A DNA stretch of 49,404 nucleotides, from positions 1-49,404 of the forward strand of contig JABLXJ010000018.1 of assembly GCA_013178125.1 (NCBI GenBank), read 5' to 3'. Shown here piece after piece: positions 17,742 through 25,647 of this stretch; the first letter of the stretch is position 1, and each line of letters begins with the position of its first letter. The translations under genes and the position numbers were made by a program. Source of the DNA: Bacillota bacterium. Its GTDB lineage: Bacteria; Bacillota; SHA-98; Ch115; JABLXJ01. Under the pieces are notes generated by a model. It was not told the origin of the DNA. It was given only the letters and a program-made list of their open reading frames with translations, and searched no databases.

Positions 17742-19016
17742 TTATCTCATACTCTGTGCTATCCGTTCAAGCTGGGCGAGGGCCTTTTCTGGTGAAACAC
17801 CCGCATAAAGTAATTGCGTGGTATTGTTGAGTTCTTTACCCAATGCCGGACCCAGGGGAACGTCCCACGGATACATAGTCCCGGTGGCCGATGCGAACGC
17901 GTTCAAGGCCTCGACCTGGATTGGATTCGCCTCGGCGGGGTCAATGGACACCTTGGTTGTCGGTATGAAGCCGAGCTTGGCGAACTTGCGCTGGCGCTCC
18001 GGCGAGAATATGAACTTGAGGAATTCAACTGCGACATCTTTGTGCTGCGAATTCTGTCCTATCGAGAATGCAACATTCGGTATGATGAGATAGTGCTTGC
18101 TGCTTCCCTTTCCGCCTTTGATATCTGGGAGGTTGAATATACCAAACCCGTCGACGCCCATCCTTGAAGTCAGGCCGGCGATCTCCCACGTGCCCATGAA
18201 ATACATGGCGGCTTTGCCGTTGATAAACTTGGCTCTCGCCTCTTCGGGCGGTATGCCGTTGACGTCCGGCTCGAACGCACCCATCTTGATCCATTCCTGT
18301 AGCTTCCTTCCCGCCTCGATAAAGGGTGTGTCGGTCCACTTGCCGGTGCCTTCCATGACGGTGGCGCGATAGGCCTCTAAACCGCCAATGCGCTCGGCCA
18401 GCATCATATAGGGTATCGTGCCAATCCAGATTTCCTTGTTCCCGAGGGCTATCGGGATGATTCCGTTGGCTTTACAGACGTTGATTATGCGGAGAAAATC
18501 TTCGTATGTCTCAGGTTTCGAGAGCCCCAATTTTTTGAAGACCTTTTTGTTGTAAAAGATGAACTCTCCATCAAGCGTCGCGGGTATTCCGTAAACTCCG
18601 CCGTTAAAAGTGGTGGATTGAAGCGGTTCCTTTTGAAGGAAGGCTGCAAATTTGGGGTCCTTCTTGAACTCCTTGCTAAGGTCGTAAAGCCGTCCCGCTT
18701 TCGCAAACGGCTCCATCCGGCCGAGGGTCCATCCCTGAAAAACGTCCGGGGTATTGCCGGCAGCCATCATAGCGGTGATTTTGGTCAAGTATTCGTCGCC
18801 TGTGGCATTGGAGATCACGTTGAATTTTACGTTCTGATGCGACTTCTCGAACAGGGCGACGTTTTCATTCATCCAATCACGTAGGAGATCATCCTCCTGC
18901 CCTGAATTTTGATACATTACTGTTAGGGTCACGGGTTGTGCAAATGTAAAGACGCTCAACAAAGATACCCCCGTAAAGAGCACGGCAAACAACAACACTA
19001 CGGCCTTCCTAGACAT
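17742..19016 (-). CDS. Sugar ABC transporter solute-binding protein, family 1
   Basis: A 424-residue extracytoplasmic sugar-binding protein. ATG 19016 with a consensus AAGGAGG seven bases upstream is clearly the start; it yields a signal peptide (MSRKAVVLLFAVLFTGVSLL) with cleavage near TFA/QPVTL and no lipobox cysteine. Family 1 features follow: KITAMMAAGNTPDVFQGW near residue 90, FIFYNKKVFKKLGLSKPETY, the KAAMYFMGTWE segment and KDVAVEFLKFIFSPERQ. The upstream frame stays open to 19181 and even has its own AAAGGAGG, but the extra 55 residues would bury the leader. First gene of the minus-strand sugar cluster; beta-mannosides are a reasonable guess given the hydrolase. Confidence 0.93.
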   Translation of the reverse strand: MSRKAVVLLFAVLFTGVSLLSVFTFAQPVTLTVMYQNSGQEDDLLRDWMNENVALFEKSHQNVKFNVISNATGDEYLTKITAMMAAGNTPDVFQGWTLGRMEPFAKAGRLYDLSKEFKKDPKFAAFLQKEPLQSTTFNGGVYGIPATLDGEFIFYNKKVFKKLGLSKPETYEDFLRIINVCKANGIIPIALGNKEIWIGTIPYMMLAERIGGLEAYRATVMEGTGKWTDTPFIEAGRKLQEWIKMGAFEPDVNGIPPEEARAKFINGKAAMYFMGTWEIAGLTSRMGVDGFGIFNLPDIKGGKGSSKHYLIIPNVAFSIGQNSQHKDVAVEFLKFIFSPERQRKFAKLGFIPTTKVSIDPAEANPIQVEALNAFASATGTMYPWDVPLGPALGKELNNTTQLLYAGVSPEKALAQLERIAQSMR

Positions 19017-19402
19017 TATCGGGACCTCCTTCGGAAATAGATTTCCATGCCTCGTGGCACCGTGGCACCGTGGTGCCGCATGCCAGCATGGATGGCTACC
19101 TGGAGATTTTTCCCTAAAACTGAGATTCGAGCGGCAAAGACGTTTGTGCTGAGCGAAGTCACCATGTTCTGTCCCTATCATCGCCTCCTTTGAATCATGT
19201 GAATTCAGAGGAATTACGGGTAGAGATTGAAACGATGTGCCACGAATGTATCACAACATAGTGCGCTAATTTCGCAACATATTGCACAACTAAATATTCT
19301 ATAAATGAAACGAAGTTTCCTGCTTGCTGACGGAGATTTTTTAAGAATTTGTATCGCAATGGCAGCGGGTGGAATCTACCGCGATATTCATCCTAGCTTC
19401 GT
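19017..19402. promoter_or_regulatory. Leader and promoter region of the sugar cluster
   Basis: 386 bases upstream of the sugar-binding protein gene. Two inverted repeats are seen: GAAACGAAGTTTC (19307-19319, perfect 5-3-5) and TGCG-N7-CGCA (19262-19276). A weak minus-strand promoter TTGCGA, 17-18 bases, GTGATA/TGATAC overlaps the second. The leader closer to the gene contains the repeated unit GTGGCACC near 19056-19077. LacI-type control through the inverted repeats is plausible but unproven. Confidence 0.35.
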
Positions 19403-19535
19403 CCTATGTGAGTGTTCGAAGATTACCGCCACTTTTCCGGGGGTTGCCGGTGTTGCGCTCCGGGGACGGCGCGCAAGCACCGTAAGTCCTGGGACGCGCT
19501 GGTAAACTGGCATAAATTAAGGAACCTGCACTTAG
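19403..19535 (-). mobile_element. MITE-like repeat, copy 2, internally deleted
   Basis: The outer arms match the 9411 and 25648 copies in reverse orientation (right end CACTTAG preceded by the GGTAAACTGGCA arm). The core, however, reads in the forward orientation and lacks about 65 bases, joined at a shared GCGCGC. It is flanked by CTTCGTC (19396-19402) and CTTCGTT (19536-19542), a possible 7-bp target duplication. Confidence 0.75.
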
Positions 19536-19734
19536 CTTCGTTCTAGCATTTTCAACGTTTCAATTGGTTTCATTGCACCAGGAGCGAAAATGTGGTAAAT
19601 TTAAATTGAAGGCTATCTGTTGGTGGCCCTGAAGGTTGTCCACCAATGGCGTTTTTGTTGGTGGGTCGGTGGCGTTATTGATGTAAATGGATGGGGCAAT
19701 GTAGTAGCCTGCTTTCGGAGGGAGTGCGAGTATT
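19536..19734. other. Spacer before the small cysteine protein gene
   Basis: About 200 bases. It contains a TTTCAACGTTTCAATTGGTTTC stretch of repeated TTTCA units (19551-19572) and the ribosome binding site GGAGGGAG at 19718-19725. No gene or clear promoter is seen. Confidence 0.4.
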
Positions 19735-20109
19735 ATGGGCTTGTTCGCCAGGTTGTTTGGTTCGGCGGCAGGGCAGCCTGCGAAGAGCAAGGCTGCAGGG
19801 GCCCCGGCAGGTAGTAGCGACCGCAACGCCGTCTGGGTCTATGTAAAATGCAAGAAATGCGGAGAGATTATTGCGTTGAGGCTACGCAAGACCGATGAGA
19901 TCCAGCGGGATTGCGATGGTGTGTGTTCGGCGCCGGGGGCGGTATTCTTTGTTAGAAAAGAGGTCATGGGCACCAGGTGCTTCAATAGAATAGACTTGCT
20001 AGTCGAATTCGACGCGAACTACAGGGCGGTGGGCAGCAAGATCACAGGCGGCGAGCTCGCATCGCGCGAGGAGTATCTTGCGCAGGCCGAGGCGCAGGCA
20101 GAAGGGTAG
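19735..20109 (+). CDS. Small cysteine-containing protein, possible zinc site
   Basis: A 124-residue soluble protein. After a 30-residue low-complexity N-terminus (MGLFARLFGSAAGQPAKSK) comes a compact domain of about 75 residues with CKKCG, then DCDGVC, and a later GTRCFNRIDLLVEFDANY. The CxxC plus CxxxC arrangement suggests one bound zinc, as in small rubredoxin-like or ribbon folds. The end is acidic/Gln-rich. ATG with GGAGGGAG upstream. I cannot assign a function; it resembles short conserved hypotheticals of clostridia. No obvious operon partner. Confidence 0.7.
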   Translation: MGLFARLFGSAAGQPAKSKAAGAPAGSSDRNAVWVYVKCKKCGEIIALRLRKTDEIQRDCDGVCSAPGAVFFVRKEVMGTRCFNRIDLLVEFDANYRAVGSKITGGELASREEYLAQAEAQAEG

Positions 20110-20166
20110 CGAGCCGGCAGTGAAGTGAGAGCTGGCAGTGGGTGGATTGGCTGAACCTCCCCATGG

Positions 20167-20585
20167 CTAAAGCCAGGGGGTTCTGCGGAACTTGGCAATG
20201 GTATCAACCACATCATTCGCCAGGTCAACCGTTTCGCGGGCAGCCTTCTGATTATAAACCTGCGCAGGGATGCTATCGGGAAGACCGTTTGGGTATCGGG
20301 TGGGAATATAATAGCCATCCAGGATCGCCAATGCGCTGCGTTTATCCTCTATCCTCTTGTCATATTCGCCTGTCTTCTCTCACTCAACGCGTTTACGGAG
20401 TGCCCCAAAACTAGCAATTCGCCCTTCGCATAAAGGAAAGCCTTGATTGCTTTCTCGGCCACTCGCTGAGCCAGAAAGCAGGCAATATGATATCCGCCTT
20501 CTTCAGCTAACCTATGAGCCCATTTGAGATCCTCTCGTGCCTGGTCCAGCCACCGCCTGGCCTCTTCAATCGGTGATTTCCTCAT
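20167..20585 (-). pseudogene. HEPN domain protein, frameshifted
   Basis: The N-terminal part (from ATG 20585: RRWLDQAREDLKWAHRLAEE, then ACFLAQRVAEKAIKAFLYAK and LGHSVNALSE) is a clear HEPN domain, but the frame closes at 20349. In another frame the sequence continues with the typical HEPN tail (KTGEYDKRIEDKRSALAILD, YYIPTRYPNGLP, AARETVDLANDVVDTI) to a stop at 20167. The shift is near 20372-20382, in GAGAGAAG, and equals two extra or one missing base. Repaired, the protein is about 138 residues, the normal HEPN size. It overlaps the end of the nucleotidyltransferase gene by 20 bases, the standard MNT/HEPN arrangement. Confidence 0.8.
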
Positions 20586-20871
20586 AAAGAACCTCTCCTT
20601 CTGAAAGTGCCTTCTGAATAAACGGCCTCCCTTGCACCCTTTCCCATTCCTCAGGGGTGTAAACCAGGATATCGGCTGCCACGCGGGGCGCGAGCTGTCT
20701 GTAAAGCCACCCTGTGCGTTCAATAAACGGCAGTTCGCTGTCGAGGATCACAAGAAGGTCCAGGTCAGTGAAGAGGTCAGCCCTTCCCCTGGCATAGGAT
20801 CCGAAGAGAATTACCTTCTTTGGACTATTAATTATGGTGTGGAAGGCTTTATTGTTGGTGTCGTTCTGGTG
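20566..20871 (-). pseudogene. MNT-type nucleotidyltransferase, 5'-truncated
   Basis: The frame encodes SPKKVILFGSYARGRADL, then FTDLDLLVILDSELPF, the minimal nucleotidyltransferase motif (GSxxxGxxxxxxDxDLxV) and a C-terminal region ending EGEVLYEEITD. The frame is open from an in-frame TGA at 20872, yet upstream of the motif there is no ATG, GTG or TTG; the first usable start (GTG 20751) lies inside the motif and would delete the GS loop. The normal 10-15 residue lead helix is replaced by unrelated sequence. With the HEPN frameshift this makes a decayed MNT/HEPN pair, of the sort that forms toxin-antitoxin modules. Confidence 0.75.
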
Positions 20872-21050
20872 TCAGTGTTATCTGGACTTCTTTTTATGGG
20901 TGTACTTTGCCGTGGGTGTACCTACCATAAATTTTCCGCCACCTAAGGAGGATTCAGATAAGCCCCGTCGAAATGAACTAATGCAAGGGCAATTGTTCAA
21001 AATCGGGTGGTTTTGCCTATCAACCGGATCTATTACGATCTATTACGGAG

Positions 21051-21120
21051 TAGACCCCCATGCTGCGGTTCGACGCCACAGAGAATGAAAGTGTCTCTGG
21101 AAGTAATTGGGTCATTTCTA
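21051..21120 (+). repeat. Dispersed intergenic repeat (GACCCCCATG family), copy A
   Basis: Begins TAGACCCCCATGCTGCGG, continues CAGAGAATGAAAG and CTCTGGAAGTAATT, and ends GTCATTTCTAG. The same series of blocks recurs at 22176-22329, 39942-40056 (reverse) and 47018-47095. It encodes no protein. Confidence 0.7.
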
Positions 21121-21124
21121 GGCT

Positions 21125-21160
21125 ACGAAGTATTGTTGAAATACGAAGTATCATTGAAAT
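21125..21160 (+). repeat. Two 18-bp tandem repeats before the SDR gene
   Basis: ACGAAGTATTGTTGAAAT (21125-21142) is followed directly by ACGAAGTATCATTGAAAT (21143-21160), two mismatches. They end at the ribosome binding site AAGGAG of the dehydrogenase gene, so they may form part of its promoter or a regulator site. Confidence 0.6.
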
Positions 21161-21179
21161 ATAAGGAGTGATCTCCGAC

Positions 21180-21956
21180 ATGTCAGTGATGGATTCATTT
21201 AAACTTACCGGTAAAGTCGCTATCGTCACAGGGGCCGCCCAGGGGCTCGGTGAGGCTATGGCACAGGCACTGGCGGAGGCCGGCGCCGATATCGTTATAG
21301 CCGATATAAATGAGGACCTGGCTCGCTCTACGGCCCGGAGGCTCTCTGACGCGACCGGCAGGCAGTGCATTGCAATCAGGGCCGATGTTACAAACGAATC
21401 AGACGTGGACGCCATGGTCAAGGCCACCCTGGACAGGTTTGGCAAGATAGATATCCTGATCAACAACGCAGGCATAGTCAAGCACATCCCCGCCGAGGAT
21501 ATGAGCATGAAGGACTGGAATGATGTAATCAACCTCAATCTATCTGCTGTCTTCCTCTGCTCGCAGCGCGTTGGACGCCATATGATCGAACGGAAGCGAG
21601 GGTGCATAATCAATATTGCTTCCATGTCAGGGCTCATCGTCAATACCCCGCAGCCCCAGGTATCATACAACGCATCGAAGGCGGGAGTCATCATGATCAC
21701 GCGGTCCCTGGCCTCTGAATGGGTAAAGCACGGCATCCGCGTGAATGCCATCGCCCCCGGTTACATGGAAACGGCGATGACCAGGGAGATCCTCAAGACG
21801 GAAATGGCCACCAGGTACTGGATCGGCATGACGCCAATGAACAGGCCGGGCCAGCCGTCGGAGCTCGGAGGGGCCGTCGTCTACCTCGCCTCGGATGCTT
21901 CATCCTTTACGACGGGGCACGTTCTGGTGGTTGACGGCGGATATACTATATGGTAG
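21180..21956 (+). CDS. Short-chain dehydrogenase/reductase (SDR)
   Basis: A 258-residue NAD(P)-dependent oxidoreductase of the classical SDR family. Seen in order: cofactor loop TGAAQGLG (residues 17-24), NNAG, the active-site serine in NIASMSG, Tyr163 and Lys167 in YNASK, and APGYMETAMT. The closest relatives in style are gluconate 5-dehydrogenase, KduD and FabG-like sugar/polyol dehydrogenases. ATG 21180 is chosen with AAGGAG 14-19 bases upstream (long spacing); GTG 21168 is a weaker alternative. The ribose-type importer downstream suggests that the enzyme oxidises or reduces an imported sugar or polyol, but a 660-base repeat-rich spacer with its own promoter separates them. Confidence 0.9.
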   Translation: MSVMDSFKLTGKVAIVTGAAQGLGEAMAQALAEAGADIVIADINEDLARSTARRLSDATGRQCIAIRADVTNESDVDAMVKATLDRFGKIDILINNAGIVKHIPAEDMSMKDWNDVINLNLSAVFLCSQRVGRHMIERKRGCIINIASMSGLIVNTPQPQVSYNASKAGVIMITRSLASEWVKHGIRVNAIAPGYMETAMTREILKTEMATRYWIGMTPMNRPGQPSELGGAVVYLASDASSFTTGHVLVVDGGYTIW

Positions 21957-22082
21957 AGAGTGGTAGGGGATAGGATAGATCCTTCGCTAGGCTGATCGGT
22001 ATATTCGATATAGGCTCTCTGCCTCTGATAGTCTCTGCTCCCCCAGCATGCGCATGATAACTTCCTTGGCAAGTTGCCCGTA

Positions 22083-22435
22083 GAGATGCCAAGATTCTAG
22101 GCAGTTAGGCATTCATCCTGCCAACTTTGCTGCCATCTTGCCTCCGCCTACGGGTAAGCTTGCCTACTTTCTTGGCAGACCCCCATGCCGCTACGCAGCA
22201 CCATCAGGTAGAGGAAAATCCTCTGATGCGGGTGGAGCTATTTTCAGGGCAGACGCCCATGCCGCCTTCAGCGGCACCACCAGGGAATGAAAATGGTCTT
22301 AGCTGGGGTAATGTCTATTTTCTAGGTAGGCTGCGCGCAGAGATGCCAAGATCCTTAGCAGTTTCGCCTCACCCACGGGTTAGCCTGCTAAATTTCTTTG
22401 CAGGGTGGGAGGCAGCCTGCCAAGTTTCTTTGCAG
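22083..22435 (+). repeat. Complex direct-repeat region with 20-bp motif
   Basis: A roughly 22-bp unit (GAGATGCCAAGATTCTAGGC and following bases) at 22083-22104 recurs at 22340-22361. A 20-bp motif like CCTGCCAAGTTTCTTTGCAG occurs four times with small changes: 22117-22134, 22159-22178, 22384-22403 and 22416-22435. Together they form two arms of about 100 bp that surround copy B of the dispersed repeat. No gene is supported in the region. Confidence 0.7.
22176..22329 (+). repeat. Dispersed intergenic repeat, copy B (two units)
   Basis: Two consecutive units: CAGACCCCCATGCCGC...GCAGCACCATCAGG with TATTTTCAGGGCAGAC, then GCCCATGCCGCC...GCGGCACCACCAGGGAATGA and TAATGTCTATTTTCTAG. The ATGCCGC and GCGGCA blocks can pair into a hairpin. 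Matches copies A, C and D. Confidence 0.7.
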
Positions 22436-22521
22436 GTCCGACGCAGCGGGTGTGGCGCAGAGCTGCCTAGTATTCAGAGTCATAGGATGTAGTTAGGCAA
22501 CGTTTCAACGTTTTTCCATAA

Positions 22522-22550
22522 TTGACATTACTGCGAATAAGATATATATT
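22522..22550 (+). promoter_or_regulatory. Consensus promoter of the ribose-type importer
   Basis: TTGACA (22522-22527), 17 bases, TATATT (22545-22550). Just upstream is AACGTTTCAACGTT (22499-22512), two AACGTT blocks that could be a LacI-family or other operator. The binding-protein start is 67 bases downstream of the -10. Confidence 0.75.
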
Positions 22551-22616
22551 ATGAATATAGGCTTGCCCTATTAAAACCCCAAACTATATCAATTTCAATT
22601 TAAGGGAGGTTTCGAG

Positions 22617-23603
22617 ATGAAGAGGTCAAGAGCATTGGTAATGTGGGTTGTGATCGCATCACTGGCTCTCCTGGTAGTTGCCGGGACATCTGTTCTGGCG
22701 AAGACCCCTCCCAAGTACAATTTTGTGTTCCTCTGTCACGGTGGAGAGGAGAATATCTTCTGGGCCACGGTTTACAAAGGCTTCAAAGATGCGCTGGAGA
22801 AGTACGGGTGCACCGGGGTCATGTATCGCCCCCCGAAGGAAGGAGACTTGGAATTTCAGCTATCCACCTTTAAAGCTGTGCTCGCCCAGGAGCCTGATGG
22901 CATAATAACCACTATTCCCCACCCGACAATGTTTGACGATGTTGTCAAACAGGCCATCAGCAAGGGCATACCCGTAATCGTATCCAATACTGACGACCCT
23001 GAAGGGGCCAAGGGTAACGCGCGGCTCTCATATATCGGCCAGAGGCTGGAGGATGCAGGCTATAATCTTGCCAGGTCCGCAGTCAGATATTTCCCATCCG
23101 GCCCGCCGAAGCCATTGAACGTGTTAATAGGCATCGAGGGCCCCGGCCTCGTCTGGGCTGAGTTGCGATCCAAGGGTATAACGAAGTTCTTTGATGAATA
23201 CGGAGCCAAGTATGAGAGGCTCGACATTTCCATGGACAGGTCCACGCAACACTCCAGGTTCATGGGCTACCTCAAGAAGCACCCGGAGGTCAACATGATC
23301 CTCACGGTTGGCACTGGGTCTGCCGGAGCCCGCCTCGCAGTCGAGAGCCTGGGATACAAGCCCGGACGTATCGTGATCGGCGGCTTTGACCTGATACCCG
23401 AGATACTGGATGGGATTGAGGCTGGGTACATACATTTGACTGTCGACCAGCAACCCTACCTCCAGGGCTATCTGCCCGTAGTGCAGCTTTATCTCATGAA
23501 GACCTACGGGTTGAGCGCCTGGGATGTCGATACCGGCCTTGCTATCGTCGACAAAGACGATGTCAAGACGGTGCGGGAGCTTTCAGAGAAGAGGATCAGG
23601 TAA
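22617..23603 (+). CDS. Sugar ABC transporter solute-binding protein, ribose type
   Basis: A 328-residue binding protein of the RbsB/Peripla_BP_4 class. The signal peptide MKRSRALVMWVVIASLALLV cleaves near VLA/KTPPK; there is no lipobox cysteine. Family features are an early GGEENIFWATVYKGFKDAL, the DGIITTIPHPTMFDDVVKQA strand-helix, IPVIVSNTDDPEG, a later ILTVGTGSAGARLA and IVIGGFDLIPEILDGIEAG, and TVDQQPYLQGYLPVVQLYL, which is very typical of ribose-type proteins. ATG with GGGAGG nine bases upstream. First gene of a three-gene importer. Substrate is likely a pentose, polyol or similar; sequence alone does not say which. Confidence 0.94.
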   Translation: MKRSRALVMWVVIASLALLVVAGTSVLAKTPPKYNFVFLCHGGEENIFWATVYKGFKDALEKYGCTGVMYRPPKEGDLEFQLSTFKAVLAQEPDGIITTIPHPTMFDDVVKQAISKGIPVIVSNTDDPEGAKGNARLSYIGQRLEDAGYNLARSAVRYFPSGPPKPLNVLIGIEGPGLVWAELRSKGITKFFDEYGAKYERLDISMDRSTQHSRFMGYLKKHPEVNMILTVGTGSAGARLAVESLGYKPGRIVIGGFDLIPEILDGIEAGYIHLTVDQQPYLQGYLPVVQLYLMKTYGLSAWDVDTGLAIVDKDDVKTVRELSEKRIR

Positions 23604-23658
23604 AGGATAAGGATCAGGTAAGATTCTAAGATCAGGACAAGGATCCAATCAATGGAAT

Positions 23659-23728
23659 CCCCCTGTGGTCCGCCGCTGATTCGCCGGTTCGTCATTCCCG
23701 CCTACCTGCCTATATGGGCCACAGGGGG
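23659..23728 (+). promoter_or_regulatory. Inverted repeat between binding protein and permease genes
   Basis: CCCCCTGTGG (23659-23668) and CCACAGGGGG (23719-23728) are perfect 10-bp complements with a 50-base loop that itself contains GCCGCTGATTCGCCGG. No T-tract. Placed in the 149-base gap, it may limit read-through into the permease genes. Confidence 0.5.
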
Positions 23729-23752
23729 CCCTGCTTGCGAGGAGAAGATGAC

Positions 23753-24763
23753 ATGAATGGAACACCGCTTGCTGGAAGAGCCCCTGTGGCGCCCGTGTTG
23801 GTCAGGAAGCTCAGAGGGATCCTTCATATAAAGGAGACGAGCAGCTTCATAATGCTGCTGGCAGCCATTCTCTTATTCTTCTTGCTTTCGCCCAGGTTTT
23901 TGAGCCTCAACAATATCGCCGTCATCCTGGAGGCGCTCCCCGAGGTTGGAATTCTGGCCGCCGGTGTAACCGTCCTCATGATCTCGGGCGAATTCGACCT
24001 ATCTGTGGGATCGGTCTTTGCTTTCTGCCCGGTCGCGATGGTGAGCCTGGCGGATGGCGGCCTGAATGTGTGGCTGGCCATGCTCGTCTCGCTGGCGCTC
24101 TGTTGTTGCATAGGCGCATTCAACGGGCTCGTAACCTTGAAGATCAAGATCCCCTCCTTCATAACCACCCTGGGTGGCATGATGTTGTGGCGTGGAATAG
24201 TCCTCCTGATAACTGAGGGTTTTCCCCCGGAGTTCCCGTCTGAGGCCCTTACCCTCAGGGCTGTGCTGGTTGGCCAGTTGGGCTTCATACGACTTTCGCT
24301 TCTTTATTTCATAGCCTTGGTATTCATCTTATGGGTGATGCTCGAGCGGACCAGGTTTGGGAACTGGGCGTTTGCTACGGGTGGAAACCCTGCAACTGCG
24401 AGAGTCCTGGGTATAGACCCCAGGGCGATCAAGCTCCGCACCTTCATCCTGACATCGTTCCTGGCGGGCCTCAGCGGGCTCATTCAAGCCTCGAGGCTCC
24501 GGGCTGTCCTGCCCTCAGCGGGGCAGAACTACGAGCTTGACGCGATCGCTGCCGCAGTCATCGGGGGAACCCAGTTGACCGGCGGCGTCGGGAGCGTTAT
24601 AGGTGGGGCGGTCGGGGCCTTACTCATCAGGATTATCGATAACGGCCTGGTCATGGCGGGGGCACCGGGTTACTGGTTTCGTGTATTTATTGCAATTGTT
24701 CTCATACTGGCGGTGATTCTAAATACCGCCATCAGGGAGAAAGCGCAGAAGATGAGGTGTTAA
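23753..24763 (+). CDS. Sugar ABC transporter permease, RbsC type
   Basis: A 336-residue permease of the BPD_transp_2 family with eight to ten hydrophobic segments. Hallmarks are GVTVLMISGEFDLSVGSVFA, GLVTLKIKIPSFITTLGGMM with WRGIVLLITEG, the NPATARVLGIDPRAIKLRTF loop and DAIAAAVIGGTQLTGGVGSV near residue 260. ATG 23753 has GAGGAGAAG upstream; the frame extends upstream without a better start. It pairs with the half-size ATPase encoded next. Confidence 0.95.
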   Translation: MNGTPLAGRAPVAPVLVRKLRGILHIKETSSFIMLLAAILLFFLLSPRFLSLNNIAVILEALPEVGILAAGVTVLMISGEFDLSVGSVFAFCPVAMVSLADGGLNVWLAMLVSLALCCCIGAFNGLVTLKIKIPSFITTLGGMMLWRGIVLLITEGFPPEFPSEALTLRAVLVGQLGFIRLSLLYFIALVFILWVMLERTRFGNWAFATGGNPATARVLGIDPRAIKLRTFILTSFLAGLSGLIQASRLRAVLPSAGQNYELDAIAAAVIGGTQLTGGVGSVIGGAVGALLIRIIDNGLVMAGAPGYWFRVFIAIVLILAVILNTAIREKAQKMRC

Positions 24764-24859
24764 TTAAATTGTGAGGCTTCCTGTGTGAGGGTGAGGCCTC
24801 CTGCGTCGGGTTTCTGTGTCACAGCCCTGAATCTGAGGATGATGCGGGGGTCGGATGAT

Positions 24860-25627
24860 ATGTCGGATGATGCGCAGGATAGGATAATGATGCGGGATAG
24901 AATAATGATAGAGATGCGGAACATTCACAAGTGGTTCGGCAGGGTCTGCGCGCTGAGGGGCGTGGACTTTCGCGTAGGGTATAGCGAAGTCGTCGGCCTC
25001 GTGGGGGATAACGGGGCGGGTAAGTCCACCCTGATAAAGGTGTTGTCCGGTGTCTACCCTCCCGATGAGGGCGAGATAATTTTCGAGGGACGCGTGGTGC
25101 GTTTTTCATCCCCGAGGGACGCCATGGAGGCGGGCATAGAAACAATCCACCAGGAGACAGCGCTCGTGGACACGATGGACGTCAGGAGAAACATATTCTT
25201 GGGGAGGGAGTTGACGCGCCGTATTGGTCCCATAGAATTGCTGGATCTCAAGCAGATGGCAGAGGAATCAGCCCGTGCCCTCCGGGAAGTCGGCCTCGAG
25301 CTGAGGTCTGCGGCGGCAAGCGTAAGGGAGCTGTCGGGGGGCCAGAGACAGGGCGTAGCCATCGCCAGGGCTATGTATTTCAAGACCAGGCTCTTGATCC
25401 TGGATGAGCCCACGAATAACCTCTCTGTGAAGGAGTCTAACAAGGTCCTGCAATACATACAGGATCTCAAGCGGCAGGGAATATCAAGCATCTTTATAAC
25501 TCACAACCTCCATCATGTTTATCCCGCCGCTGACAGGCTCGTAGTGCTGAAACACGGTGAAAAGATAGCCGATGTGAATAGGGAGGATACTTCAATAGAA
25601 GGGCTTACTCGCCTCATGATCGCCTGA
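24860..25627 (+). CDS. Sugar ABC transporter ATPase, half-size RbsA type
   Basis: A 255-residue ATPase with one nucleotide-binding domain: Walker A GDNGAGKS, Q-loop HQETALVD, signature LSGGQRQGV, Walker B LLILDEPTNNL and switch His in FITHNLHHV. Classical RbsA has two such domains in about 500 residues; this is a single-domain version, as in FrcA-type importers. I take ATG 24860, preceded by GCGGGGG; the N-terminal 16 residues (MSDDAQDRIMMRDRIM) are unconserved and ATG 24908 is an alternative. In Walker B the residue after the signature PTNNL is Asn where Ala/Gly is common, a feature of this subfamily. Last gene before a MITE copy and a terminator. Confidence 0.93.
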   Translation: MSDDAQDRIMMRDRIMIEMRNIHKWFGRVCALRGVDFRVGYSEVVGLVGDNGAGKSTLIKVLSGVYPPDEGEIIFEGRVVRFSSPRDAMEAGIETIHQETALVDTMDVRRNIFLGRELTRRIGPIELLDLKQMAEESARALREVGLELRSAAASVRELSGGQRQGVAIARAMYFKTRLLILDEPTNNLSVKESNKVLQYIQDLKRQGISSIFITHNLHHVYPAADRLVVLKHGEKIADVNREDTSIEGLTRLMIA

Positions 25628-25647
25628 TGCTGATGCCTATGCTGATG

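Noticed and set aside
19017-19181. N-terminal extension of the sugar-binding protein
   Set aside because: It would place 55 polar residues before a clear signal peptide; the internal ATG has a consensus ribosome binding site.
22083-22435. Possible CRISPR array
   Set aside because: The 20-bp motif has only four diverged copies at irregular distances and the spacers are themselves repeated; no cas genes are present.
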